Assembly: GCA_025936195.1 (NCBI GenBank)
Contig: JAICTW010000032.1
Location: 1-10,673 of the forward strand
Reading direction: 5' to 3'
Length of the DNA: 10,673 nt
Origin: Flavisolibacter sp.
Lineage (GTDB): Bacteria; Bacteroidota; Bacteroidia; Chitinophagales; Chitinophagaceae
Numbering within the stretch: the stretch's first letter is position 1; every line of letters begins with the position of its first letter. Below, piece after piece: positions 1 through 5,825 of the stretch. The translations under genes and the position numbers were made by a program. The notes under the pieces were generated by a model. It had not been told where the DNA came from, made no database searches, and saw only the letters and a program-made list of their open reading frames with translations.

Positions 1-353
1 ATTCCCAGCAAAAGACTTAATATAATAATGCCGGCAATATTATTATAACCTGCCAACACCATAGCTGCCAGCAGTCCGGCTTGAATCATAGAAGCAATTT
101 GTGTTGCCAGCAACGTACGGTAACGGCTGTGCCGGTCCACATAAGCACCTGCATAAGGTGAAAGAAAAAGCATGGGTATTTGTCCGGCAAATCCGGCCAG
201 ACCCAATATAAAAGCAGAATGTGTAAGGTCGTACACTAACCAGCTTACAGCAATCCTTTGCATCCATGTTCCGACCAATGAAATAGCCTGACCAAAAAAG
301 TACAACCGAAAATTATAATAGTTTAATGCTCTTAACGAGGAAGATAATTTCAT
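1..353 (-). CDS. MFS transporter, EntS/MFS_3-like (N-terminal part, cut by window edge)
   Basis: This frame is open from an ATG at 353 down to base 3 and encodes the first 117 residues of a membrane transporter; the rest lies outside the window. Residues 11-42 contain the pattern NYYNFRLYFFGQAISLVGTW followed by MQRIAVSWLVY, which is characteristic of the MFS_3 / enterobactin-exporter-like branch of the major facilitator superfamily. Hydrophobic helices are visible at about 15-40, 47-70 and 83-117. The loop after helix 2 carries GAYVDRHSRYRTLL (residues 69-82), the MFS motif A equivalent. It probably exports a small molecule by proton antiport in the inner membrane; the substrate cannot be told from this fragment. 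It lies downstream, on the same strand, of the isochorismatase-like gene, separated by 97 bases containing a hairpin, so co-transcription is uncertain. Confidence 0.88.
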   Translation of the reverse strand, partial: MKLSSSLRALNYYNFRLYFFGQAISLVGTWMQRIAVSWLVYDLTHSAFILGLAGFAGQIPMLFLSPYAGAYVDRHSRYRTLLATQIASMIQAGLLAAMVLAGYNNIAGIIILSLLLG

Positions 354-376
354 GTACTGATTCCTTCAGTTCTGAA

Positions 377-412
377 TCCTGATTAAGATGCAAAGAACAT
401 ACTTAATCAGGA
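377..412. repeat. 11-bp inverted repeat / hairpin between isochorismatase-like gene and MFS gene
   Basis: TCCTGATTAAG (377-387) and CTTAATCAGGA (402-412) are perfect reverse complements around a 14-base loop. Neither side is followed by a T-run, so it is not a classic intrinsic terminator. It sits 24-60 bases upstream of the MFS start codon on the minus strand, where it could be an operator or an mRNA hairpin. That role is inference. Confidence 0.6.
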
Positions 413-450
413 AAGAGCAATTAAGGGCTATTGTTTATTACACTAAAAGT

Positions 451-1023
451 TTAAACAAGGACATCATCCAGCTTTTCAATAATCTCTTTTGTCATTCCTC
501 TTTCTCCCATCCTCGGAAAAATAAATTGAATGCTACGTTCATGCGCCAATGATTGCATGTCTGTCATGGCATCGGTAGCAAATGTAATATTGTAACCCAA
601 TTCGCTTGCGGCCCTTGCTGTTCCTTCCACTCCAATGCTGGTGGATATTCCAGCAAGAACAATTCCGGTAACTGATCGTTTATTCAATTCCTCATTAAGC
701 GCCGTTTCAAAAAATGCATTCCATGTGTGCTTGGTGATGCGAATGTCATTTGACTGAATATTGATCTTATCTGTGATCTTGTACCAATCATCACTACCAG
801 GAAAAGAAGTGGGCTTCGCTTCCTTTCTTGTTTTTGTCCATGCTGCTTTTTGCGGATTTACATTAACCATAACAATGGGTAAATTTTTCTTTCGGAATGT
901 GGTGATAAGTTGATTCACATTCTTCAATACATTGTCAATAGAATGTGCCAAAGGCATTGCTACAATGGAATTCTGAAGATCAATTAAAACCAGCGCTGTG
1001 TTTTTATCTAATGCTGTGATCAT
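451..1023 (-). CDS. Isochorismatase-family protein lacking the nucleophilic Cys
   Basis: The 190-residue product has the cysteine-hydrolase/isochorismatase fold pattern: VLIDLQNSIV with Asp15, ITKHTWNAFF with Lys98, and VLAGISTSIGVEGTARAA near 122-139. In amide-hydrolysing members the third catalytic residue is Cys in the pattern G-x-x-T-x-x-C-V; here the aligned residue is Gly131. True isochorismatases of the PhzD type also lack this Cys, so a vinyl-ether or other non-amidase reaction, or loss of activity, is possible. The substrate is unknown. I chose the ATG at 1023; a TTG at 1050 would add nine residues (MHTITKPKK) that do not belong to the conserved fold. The FMN reductase gene ends 61 bases upstream on the same strand, so the two may form an operon. 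Confidence 0.85.
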   Translation of the reverse strand: MITALDKNTALVLIDLQNSIVAMPLAHSIDNVLKNVNQLITTFRKKNLPIVMVNVNPQKAAWTKTRKEAKPTSFPGSDDWYKITDKINIQSNDIRITKHTWNAFFETALNEELNKRSVTGIVLAGISTSIGVEGTARAASELGYNITFATDAMTDMQSLAHERSIQFIFPRMGERGMTKEIIEKLDDVLV

Positions 1024-1084
1024 TTTCTTTGGTTTCGTTATGGTATGCAAAGATCATGAATAGACATTCATTACAATACTCCAT

Positions 1085-1636
1085 TCATTTCACAACAAGC
1101 TCTGGTTTTTTCAATTGGAGCAGGAATGCATCGGCCAGTTGTTTTAATTGTTGTGCTGTTGATGCATCAGTAATTTCACCTTCTTGGTTCACCTTCCCTT
1201 TCGCACCCTGAATCAATAGCTGTGTCTCTTCTCTCACATCAGCATAAATTGTTTTCATTACCAGTTGCAGGGATTCATGCGCCTTTGTTCCCGATGCCGA
1301 AGCAGTGATCAGGGCAACAGGCTTTTCGGAGAACACGGTTGTGGATACGCACCATTCAATGGCATTTTTCAAAGCACCGGGCAAGCTGAATACATATTCA
1401 GGTGTGCAGATCACTACACCATCGGCGGTTTTGATCTTGCTCCGCAATGCTTCTACTATTTCGGGAGCAATGTCCTTATCAAGATCAGGATTGAAATGCG
1501 GCAGGTTGGATAGATCATTATAGATTTCAGTTGATACTTCGCTGGATAAAAATTCAGCAAGTTGTTGAAGGATGCTTAGGTTGGCCGACTGAGTTCTGGT
1601 ACTTCCGCAAATAGCCAATACTTTCTTTTTGAGCAT
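1085..1636 (-). CDS. NADPH-dependent FMN reductase (flavodoxin-like quinone/metal reductase family)
   Basis: The 183-residue protein matches the small soluble NAD(P)H:FMN reductase family (ChrR/YieF/ArsH relatives). The phosphate-binding loop is CGSTRTQSANLSILQQL (residues 10-26), corresponding to the GS-x-R-x-x-S-x-N motif. The isoalloxazine-contacting loop is TPEYVFSLPGALKNAIEW at about 78-95, corresponding to PEYN-x-S-x-PG-x-LKNAIDW; the usual Asn after PEY is Val here. Such enzymes transfer hydride from NAD(P)H through bound FMN to quinones, azo compounds or metal ions in the cytoplasm; the natural substrate cannot be assigned. Start is the ATG at 1636. It is the first gene of a minus-strand pair with the isochorismatase-like gene and is divergent from the secreted protein gene at 1764. 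Confidence 0.9.
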   Translation of the reverse strand: MLKKKVLAICGSTRTQSANLSILQQLAEFLSSEVSTEIYNDLSNLPHFNPDLDKDIAPEIVEALRSKIKTADGVVICTPEYVFSLPGALKNAIEWCVSTTVFSEKPVALITASASGTKAHESLQLVMKTIYADVREETQLLIQGAKGKVNQEGEITDASTAQQLKQLADAFLLQLKKPELVVK

Positions 1637-1686
1637 ATCGCAATTTGAAGCAAGTTAATGGAATCCTTTACTACACTTTACAAACT

Positions 1687-1711
1687 GTTAAAGCTGTTTA
1701 GCTTCTTAAAC
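1687..1711. promoter_or_regulatory. Imperfect hairpin in divergent intergenic region
   Basis: AAGCT (1691-1695) and AGCTT (1700-1704) pair around a GTTT loop, and flanking GTT/AAC extend the structure imperfectly to 1687-1711. It lies between the divergent starts at 1636 and 1764 and could be an operator-like dyad. No binding protein is implied by the sequence. Confidence 0.3.
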
Positions 1712-1751
1712 GTGGCGTTCGCTTCCGCTTCCTAAAGCATTATTGACAATT

Positions 1752-1759
1752 AAAATTTG
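1752..1759 (+). promoter_or_regulatory. Possible Bacteroidota -7 box (AAAATTTG)
   Basis: TTTG preceded by AAAA approximates the Bacteroidota -7 element TAnnTTTG and lies four bases before the ATG at 1764. No TTG -33 element stands at the usual 19-21-base distance, so the call is weak; if real, the transcript would be leaderless or nearly so. Confidence 0.25.
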
Positions 1760-1763
1760 CACT

Positions 1764-2129
1764 ATGAAAAAAATCTTCGCTCTATTGTTTGCCTTAGGCG
1801 CTGTAACTGCAGTTTTTGCCCAGCGTGGATATGACCACAGAGATGAATCAAGAGATGTAATACTTGGACAACCCAATCATGGAGTTTACAATAATGATCG
1901 TGGTTATAACAATGGGTATTACGATAAAAGGGACAGAGGGGAACAAATTCAGCGCATCAGGCGTGAATACGACTGGAAAATTCAATCCGTACAACGTGAC
2001 CGTTTTTTAAGAAGAAGCGAAAAGAAACGCCAGGTTCGTTTCCTTGAAGCCGAAAGAGATGCAAGGATCAAGGAAGTGATGAGGAGATACGACAACCGCG
2101 GCTCCCGCGTTTACGGCGGAAGATATTGA
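1764..2129 (+). CDS. Small secreted basic protein, coiled-coil, unknown function
   Basis: The product is 121 residues. Residues 1-19 (MKKIFALLFALGAVTAVFA) form a classic Sec signal peptide with likely cleavage before Gln20. The mature part has two sections: a Gly/Asn/Tyr/Asp-rich stretch (20-57) with repeats like NNDRGYNNGYYDKRDRG, and a highly charged helical segment (about 58-108) very rich in Arg, Lys, Glu and Gln. The mature protein is strongly basic. Short exported proteins of this style, with a D-V-x-LG segment and a charged QIxRIxREY helix, are familiar in Bacteroidota as uncharacterised proteins; I know no function. The ATG at 1764 is chosen because it starts the signal peptide; a TTG at 1743 would add seven residues in front of it. 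It is transcribed alone and ends at a strong terminator. Confidence 0.8.
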   Translation: MKKIFALLFALGAVTAVFAQRGYDHRDESRDVILGQPNHGVYNNDRGYNNGYYDKRDRGEQIQRIRREYDWKIQSVQRDRFLRRSEKKRQVRFLEAERDARIKEVMRRYDNRGSRVYGGRY

Positions 2130-2151
2130 TCTTAGGATTATGGACGGTTAC

Positions 2152-2182
2152 TCCCTCTGCATTTGCGGAGGGATTTTTATTT
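2152..2182 (+). terminator. Rho-independent terminator of the secreted protein gene
   Basis: TCCCTCTGC (2152-2160) and GCGGAGGGA (2165-2173) form a nine-base-pair stem, with one T-G pair, around an ATTT loop, followed directly by TTTTTATTTATT. It starts 22 bases after the stop codon at 2129. Confidence 0.9.
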
Positions 2183-2227
2183 ATTGAAGGATCTAACTGA
2201 TTAAAAAAACGCAGCATTGCTTTTCGT

Positions 2228-2263
2228 CTATCCTTCCCTGAGCAAAGAAATGAAGAAGGATAG
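2228..2263. repeat. 9-bp inverted repeat between convergent genes
   Basis: CTATCCTTC (2228-2236) and GAAGGATAG (2255-2263) are perfect reverse complements with an 18-base loop. It lies just beyond the 3' end of the minus-strand DUF4142 gene (stop at 2282). Neither strand has a proper U-tract right after the stem, so its role as a terminator is uncertain. Confidence 0.45.
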
Positions 2264-2281
2264 AAAAAGATCACTACCGAA

Positions 2282-2797
2282 CTAAAATGCTCTTGAAAGG
2301 CTATCAGCCTGGTAATAATAGTACCTGACCTTATCAATGTACTTATTAAAGAAATAATGTCTCACATAAGTATTGTTGCCATCGTTCAATTCATTTTGAA
2401 AAAGATGGAGCATATCCATTTGACTTTTTGCACGACTGCTCATGTAAGCAGTATCAAAAGAATAACCACTGAGTTCCCCAAGACCGGAATTACCCGGCCC
2501 TTTCACTGAAGCGGTGTCCGTCATAGAAAAGTTGAGTTTGTTGGACACAGCAATCAAGTCCAATTGCGCCGACTGGTAATCGGCAATCATTTTCTGAGCA
2601 ATGTCCAGTATCACCGGATTGTCGCTTTTGCCCAAGGCCAACTTTCCTGTTTCAATTTCGGCCTTACTCGCCAGATAGGTTTGGATAATGAAGTTTTTGT
2701 CAGTGGGATTTACTTCGTTAGGGTTCTCTTCTTTCTTACATGCTATCATAAAGGTGGCTATCATAGCTACGGGTAACAGTTTCCTCATACTCCTCAT
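2282..2797 (-). CDS. DUF4142 family lipoprotein
   Basis: The 171-residue product starts with a lipoprotein signal: MRSMRKLLPVAMIATFMIAC, lipobox residues MIAC, with Cys20 the predicted lipidated residue followed by KKEEN. It should be anchored in the outer or inner membrane facing the periplasm. The body is helical and matches the DUF4142 pattern: an opening helix NFIIQTYLASKAEIETGKLAL (around 35-55), then NPVILDIAQKMIADYQSAQLDLIAVSNKL, equivalent to the family's A-x-x-M-x-x-DH-x-x-A-x-x-x-L stretch, here with Asp-Tyr in place of Asp-His. The biochemical role of DUF4142 is not established. A second in-frame ATG at 2788 would shorten the signal peptide by three residues; upstream extension to 2857 is not signal-like. 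It is divergent from the metallopeptidase gene, with 92 bases between starts. Confidence 0.82.
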   Translation of the reverse strand: MRSMRKLLPVAMIATFMIACKKEENPNEVNPTDKNFIIQTYLASKAEIETGKLALGKSDNPVILDIAQKMIADYQSAQLDLIAVSNKLNFSMTDTASVKGPGNSGLGELSGYSFDTAYMSSRAKSQMDMLHLFQNELNDGNNTYVRHYFFNKYIDKVRYYYYQADSLSRAF

Positions 2798-2889
2798 TTT
2801 ACGGATGAACCATTTATAAAACAAACGCCGTGCTACATTTTTGAAGTTCCCGGGCATGTTTTTTACTACAGCTACCTCAAACCGTTTTT

Positions 2890-3738
2890 ATGCTTTGGCA
2901 AGGAAGAAGAGAAAGTTCAAATGTGGAAGACCGTCGCGGTATTGGCGGCGGACACATAGCTGCAGGCGGCGGCATCGTAGGGGTTATCGTATTATTAATT
3001 ACTTATTTTTTAGGTGGCAATACTGACAATTCGCAGTTACCACTGCCCAATCAAAACCAGCCCATTTCGGCTGAGGAAAAAGCCGCACAGGACCAGGAAG
3101 CTCATTTTGTGCGGGTGGTATTGGCCGAAACAGAAGACGTGTGGCCAAAATTATTACAGCAGGCAAATGTTACCTATACAGACCCTACGCTTGTATTATT
3201 TTCAAATTCCACCGAATCAGCCTGCGGTTATGCAAGTGCAGCAACAGGACCGTTCTATTGTCCCGGTGATGAAAAACTGTATATTGATCTTTCCTTTTAT
3301 GATGAATTGAGAAACCAATTTCATGCAAGCGGTGATTTTGCCATGGCTTATGTTATTGCACATGAAGTGGGGCATCACGTTCAAAATCTTTTGGGCATTA
3401 CCGATAAAGTTGACAGGATGCGTCAGCAATTATCGGATGAAGAGTTCAATAAATATTCAGTACGATTAGAATTACAGGCCGACTTTTTTGCGGGTGTATG
3501 GGCACATTATGAACAGGGAAAAGGAATTTTGGAGAAAGGAGATATTCAGGAAGCATTAAATGCCGCTTATGAAATTGGTGATGACCGTTTGCAAAAAGAA
3601 GCACAGGGCTATGTGGTACCTGAATCCTTTACACACGGCACTTCCGAGGAAAGAATGCACTGGTTTAAGAAGGGATATGAAACCGGAGATATGAACCAGG
3701 GCGATACGTTTACTACAAATGATTTGGATAACGGATGA
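2890..3738 (+). CDS. ypfJ: Neutral zinc metallopeptidase, YpfJ family
   Basis: The 282-residue protein matches the YpfJ / zinc_peptidase family over its whole length. The start MLWQGRRESSNVEDRRG (1-17) is the conserved family N-terminus, followed by a Gly-rich stretch and one transmembrane helix (about 25-42). The catalytic motif HEVGH is at 158-162; the downstream LELQADFFAGVWAH (193-206) holds the probable third zinc ligand Glu194, as in gluzincin-like enzymes. Two conserved Cys (112 and 124) flank SAATGPFY. The C-terminus keeps GTSEERMHWFKKGYETGD (250-267). It is probably a membrane-anchored protease with its active domain outside the cytoplasm; the physiological substrate is unknown. No essential residue is missing. 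The divergent lipoprotein neighbour is also an envelope protein, but a functional link is only a guess. Confidence 0.93.
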   Translation: MLWQGRRESSNVEDRRGIGGGHIAAGGGIVGVIVLLITYFLGGNTDNSQLPLPNQNQPISAEEKAAQDQEAHFVRVVLAETEDVWPKLLQQANVTYTDPTLVLFSNSTESACGYASAATGPFYCPGDEKLYIDLSFYDELRNQFHASGDFAMAYVIAHEVGHHVQNLLGITDKVDRMRQQLSDEEFNKYSVRLELQADFFAGVWAHYEQGKGILEKGDIQEALNAAYEIGDDRLQKEAQGYVVPESFTHGTSEERMHWFKKGYETGDMNQGDTFTTNDLDNG

Positions 3739-3786
3739 TGGAGTGAACAGTGTTAACGACTTATTGCAGGGCTGACGTTCCCGTTT

Positions 3787-4299
3787 TCATTTAATGCCTT
3801 TCAATTTATATGTTTCCAAAGTCTGCCATTGTCCGCCGTTTATTTGTTCAATCAAAGAAATTGTTTCAAGACTTAAAGATATTGGTAAACAAATTCTTTG
3901 AATTGCCTCGAAAATTTCATCAGTACAAATAGAATTTTTGGGGTGCATTAATGTAATGTGCGGTTCATGTCGTCTCACCGTTATATTCAACCCTGTCAAT
4001 ATTTTTAAGCGTAGTTGATGAAATTCTTCATTGTTTCCTGTTGTTGAAATGAAAACACCTTTTCCATTGTCAAACCTTGTTACTTGCCCAAATTGGATAG
4101 ATATTTTAGATGAGTCAAGTTTCTGCAAGTTGGCCAAAACAATAGAAATGTTTTCAATCTCATCTTCCCGGCAAAGTGTAACGTGGCTCTCAATTAAGTG
4201 ATACTGTTTGGGGTTAAATCTTTTGCGGATATTTTCAATTTCCTGTGCATCTTTTTTGTCCACAAAAAGAGTGAGTTGCCGTCTTATATTTCTGTCCAT
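3787..4299 (-). CDS. 2H phosphoesterase / 2'-5' RNA ligase-like protein
   Basis: The 170-residue protein has the two His-x-Thr motifs that define the 2H phosphoesterase superfamily: SHVTL with His39 and HITL with His114, separated by 75 residues as in LigT/YjcG-like members. These motifs form the active site for hydrolysing or forming 2',3'-cyclic or 2'-5' phosphodiester bonds. The protein is cytoplasmic with no signal peptide. The start at 4299 (MDRNIRRQLTLFVDKKDAQ) directly precedes the first conserved strand (QLTLFV). Closest in style to the uncharacterised two-His proteins often annotated as 2'-5' RNA ligase; the true substrate is unknown. It converges with ypfJ (48-base gap) and is divergent from pheS across a 361-base non-coding stretch. 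Confidence 0.85.
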   Translation of the reverse strand: MDRNIRRQLTLFVDKKDAQEIENIRKRFNPKQYHLIESHVTLCREDEIENISIVLANLQKLDSSKISIQFGQVTRFDNGKGVFISTTGNNEEFHQLRLKILTGLNITVRRHEPHITLMHPKNSICTDEIFEAIQRICLPISLSLETISLIEQINGGQWQTLETYKLKGIK

Positions 4300-4347
4300 C
4301 TGAAAATAAAATTATGGTCCCTTTAAGCAGGCAATAAAAGTGTTGTC

Positions 4348-4417
4348 GCAGGCAAGCATTCTTATTCCGGTTTAAAGTTTTCAATTGCAAGAGAATGCTG
4401 TCTTTATGCTTGCCTGC
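4348..4417. repeat. 12-bp perfect inverted repeat with nested alternative arms
   Basis: GCAGGCAAGCAT (4348-4359) and ATGCTTGCCTGC (4406-4417) are perfect reverse complements; GTT (4342-4344) and AAC (4418-4420) can extend the stem past a bulge. Inside the loop, AGCATTCT (4355-4362) pairs perfectly with AGAATGCT (4392-4399) as a mutually exclusive alternative, since it shares bases with the first arm. GCAGGCAA also occurs directly repeated at 4327-4334. It could be a structured RNA leader, a mobile-element remnant or a protein-binding dyad. Confidence 0.65.
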
Positions 4418-4523
4418 AACTGATAAATATACAAAACTCAGTTTCTTTGTTTGGTACACATTTCAATATCTGTCAGCAACTCCCAATATACTCAATAGCA
4501 TTTCCGAACGAACAGGAGTGCAA

Positions 4524-4540
4524 TGGCGCAGTTAGCGCCA
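4524..4540. repeat. Compact GC hairpin TGGCGC-AGTTA-GCGCCA
   Basis: A perfect six-base-pair GC-rich stem with a five-base loop lies about 120 bases before the pheS ATG. No T-run follows on either strand, so it is not a standard terminator. Confidence 0.5.
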
Positions 4541-4613
4541 CAAGCTGCAAGAGAAGATTCATAGTAGCAGGCAAATTGGAAAAAAATTCATAATACCGAC
4601 CCTTTGATTCTGC

Positions 4614-4649
4614 AATCTTGCTCATCTCCAAATCCGGTTCAGACAATTA
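4614..4649 (+). repeat. Short dispersed repeat, family 2, copy 1 (upstream of pheS)
   Basis: The segment TCCAAATCCGGTTCAGACA (4627-4645) recurs at 5803-5822 with a single-base indel, and both copies are preceded at similar distance by AATCTT (4614-4619 and 5788-5793). Both are in the same orientation. Two copies sharing about 19 matched bases within 1.2 kb are unlikely by chance. The right end of this copy runs into the promoter-like box of pheS. Confidence 0.6.
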
Positions 4650-4655
4650 TCTTTG
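4648..4655 (+). promoter_or_regulatory. Bacteroidota -7 box TATCTTTG for pheS
   Basis: TATCTTTG matches the Bacteroidota consensus TAnnTTTG and ends five bases before the ATG at 4661. Transcription normally begins a few bases downstream of this box, which would put the start at or next to the start codon (a leaderless mRNA). The nearest upstream TTG (4618-4620) is farther away than the usual 19-21 bases. Confidence 0.5.
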
Positions 4656-4660
4656 CCGCC

Positions 4661-5692
4661 ATGGAGCAATTGTTACAGCAGATAGAAGCGTATCGAAAAG
4701 AAATTGAAGGCTATGAAATTTCCAATCCGCAGCAATTGGAAGAATTCCGCATCAAATTTTTGGGCACCAAAGGGCTAACCAAATCTCTTTTTGCCGAAAT
4801 GAAAAATGTACCGAACGAAAAGAAGAAAGAGTTCGGACAGGTGCTGAATGATTTCAAACAATTGGCTGAAGAAAAATTTGAAAATGCAAAGCAATCTTCA
4901 ATCGGTAGCCAACAATCGGTTAAAGAAGATATTGACCTTTCTTTACCGGGTGATGCGATACAGATTGGTTCGCGACATCCCATTACTTTGGTCCGCAACC
5001 GCATTGTTTCCATATTTCAACGCCTGGGTTTTTCTGTTGCCGATGGACCTGAGATTGAAGACGACTGGCACAATTTCACGGCATTGAATTTACCGGAAAA
5101 TCATCCGGCCCGTGATATGCAGGATACCTTTTACATTCATCAAAATCCTGATTGGCTTCTTCGCACACATACCAGTAATGTGCAGATACGTGAAATGGAA
5201 AAAGGCAAATTACCCATCCGCATTATTTGTCCCGGACGTGTGTACCGCAATGAAACCATCAGTGCAAGATCACATTGCTTTTTTCACCAGGTGGAAGGTT
5301 TGTACATTGATGAAAATGTAAGCTTCGCCGATCTCAAGCAAACACTTTATTTCTTTGTTCAGGAAATGTTTGGTAAAGATGTGAAGGTGCGTTTCCGCCC
5401 TTCTTATTTTCCGTTTACCGAACCAAGCGCCGAAATGGATATCAGTTGTTTTATTTGCGGAGGCAAGGGTTGCCGCATTTGCAAACACACAGGCTGGGTG
5501 GAAATTTTAGGCTGCGGAATGGTGCATCCGAAAGTTCTGGAGAATTGCGGCATTGACAGCAATAAATATACAGGCTATGCATTCGGTATGGGCATTGAAC
5601 GTCCGGCTTTGTTGCTATATGATGTAAACGATATTCGCTTATTCAGCGAGAACGATGAACGGTTTTTGAAACAGTTTAGCAGTGCGGTGTGA
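4661..5692 (+). CDS. pheS: Phenylalanine--tRNA ligase alpha subunit
   Basis: The 343-residue protein is a complete bacterial PheS, which with PheT forms the (alpha-beta)2 enzyme that charges tRNA-Phe in the cytoplasm. Residues 1-90 form the N-terminal helical hairpin typical of the alpha subunit. Class II core motifs are visible: NHPARDMQDTFY (147-158), the motif 2 region GRVYRNETISARSHCFFHQVEG (about 192-213), FRPSYFPFTEPS (245-256) and motif 3 GMGIERPALLLY (309-320). A CxxC-x4-CxxC cluster (Cys263, 266, 271, 274) sits before GWVEILGCGMVHP; it is common in Gram-positive and Bacteroidota PheS and probably binds metal. The ATG at 4661 begins the conserved MEQLLQQIEAY helix; extension upstream to a TTG at 4604 runs through promoter and repeat sequence. 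pheT is not adjacent. Confidence 0.97.
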   Translation: MEQLLQQIEAYRKEIEGYEISNPQQLEEFRIKFLGTKGLTKSLFAEMKNVPNEKKKEFGQVLNDFKQLAEEKFENAKQSSIGSQQSVKEDIDLSLPGDAIQIGSRHPITLVRNRIVSIFQRLGFSVADGPEIEDDWHNFTALNLPENHPARDMQDTFYIHQNPDWLLRTHTSNVQIREMEKGKLPIRIICPGRVYRNETISARSHCFFHQVEGLYIDENVSFADLKQTLYFFVQEMFGKDVKVRFRPSYFPFTEPSAEMDISCFICGGKGCRICKHTGWVEILGCGMVHPKVLENCGIDSNKYTGYAFGMGIERPALLLYDVNDIRLFSENDERFLKQFSSAV

Positions 5693-5728
5693 GTCAGGAT
5701 TGGGTGGACTAAGAGATTTATGGAAAAT

Positions 5729-5765
5729 AAAAAGAGTCTTCAAAGTTGAAGACTCTTTTTATTTA
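5729..5765. terminator. Bidirectional terminator between pheS and the membrane protein gene
   Basis: AAAAAGAGTCTTCAA (5729-5743) and its exact reverse complement (5746-5760) flank a two-base centre, giving a long stem with an A-run on the left and a T-run on the right, followed by ATTTAT. It serves pheS (stop at 5692) and, read on the other strand, also the convergent gene ending at 5823. Confidence 0.92.
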
Positions 5766-5787
5766 TGTAAAAGTTTCCTTTCTCTTT

Positions 5788-5825
5788 AATCTTTCAAATC
5801 CATCCAAATCCCGGTTCAGACATTA
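5788..5825 (+). repeat. Short dispersed repeat, family 2, copy 2 (downstream of pheS)
   Basis: TCCAAATCCCGGTTCAGACA (5803-5822) matches 4627-4645 except for one extra C. It directly abuts, and with its terminal TTA may include, the TAA stop codon (minus strand, 5823-5825) of the membrane protein gene. Confidence 0.6.

Larger units (their letters stand above)
4300..4660. other. 361-base non-coding stretch upstream of pheS
   Basis: No convincing gene is visible. The stretch holds a 12-bp inverted repeat (4348-4417), a compact GC hairpin (4524-4540), one copy of a short dispersed repeat (4614-4649) and a promoter-like box next to the pheS start. The short minus-strand reading frame over 4235-4459 overlaps the 2H phosphoesterase gene out of frame and is not protein-like. 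Confidence 0.7.

Noticed and set aside
1024..1050. TTG start adding nine residues to the isochorismatase-like protein
   Set aside because: A standard ATG at 1023 lies directly before the conserved fold, so the extension is not needed, though it cannot be excluded.
4604..4660. Upstream extension of PheS from a TTG
   Set aside because: It would translate promoter and repeat sequence; the conserved PheS N-terminus begins at 4661.
4500..4660. Possible T-box or phenylalanine leader-peptide attenuator before pheS
   Set aside because: T-boxes are not expected in Bacteroidota, no Phe-rich leader peptide is visible, and the GC hairpin lacks a following U-run.
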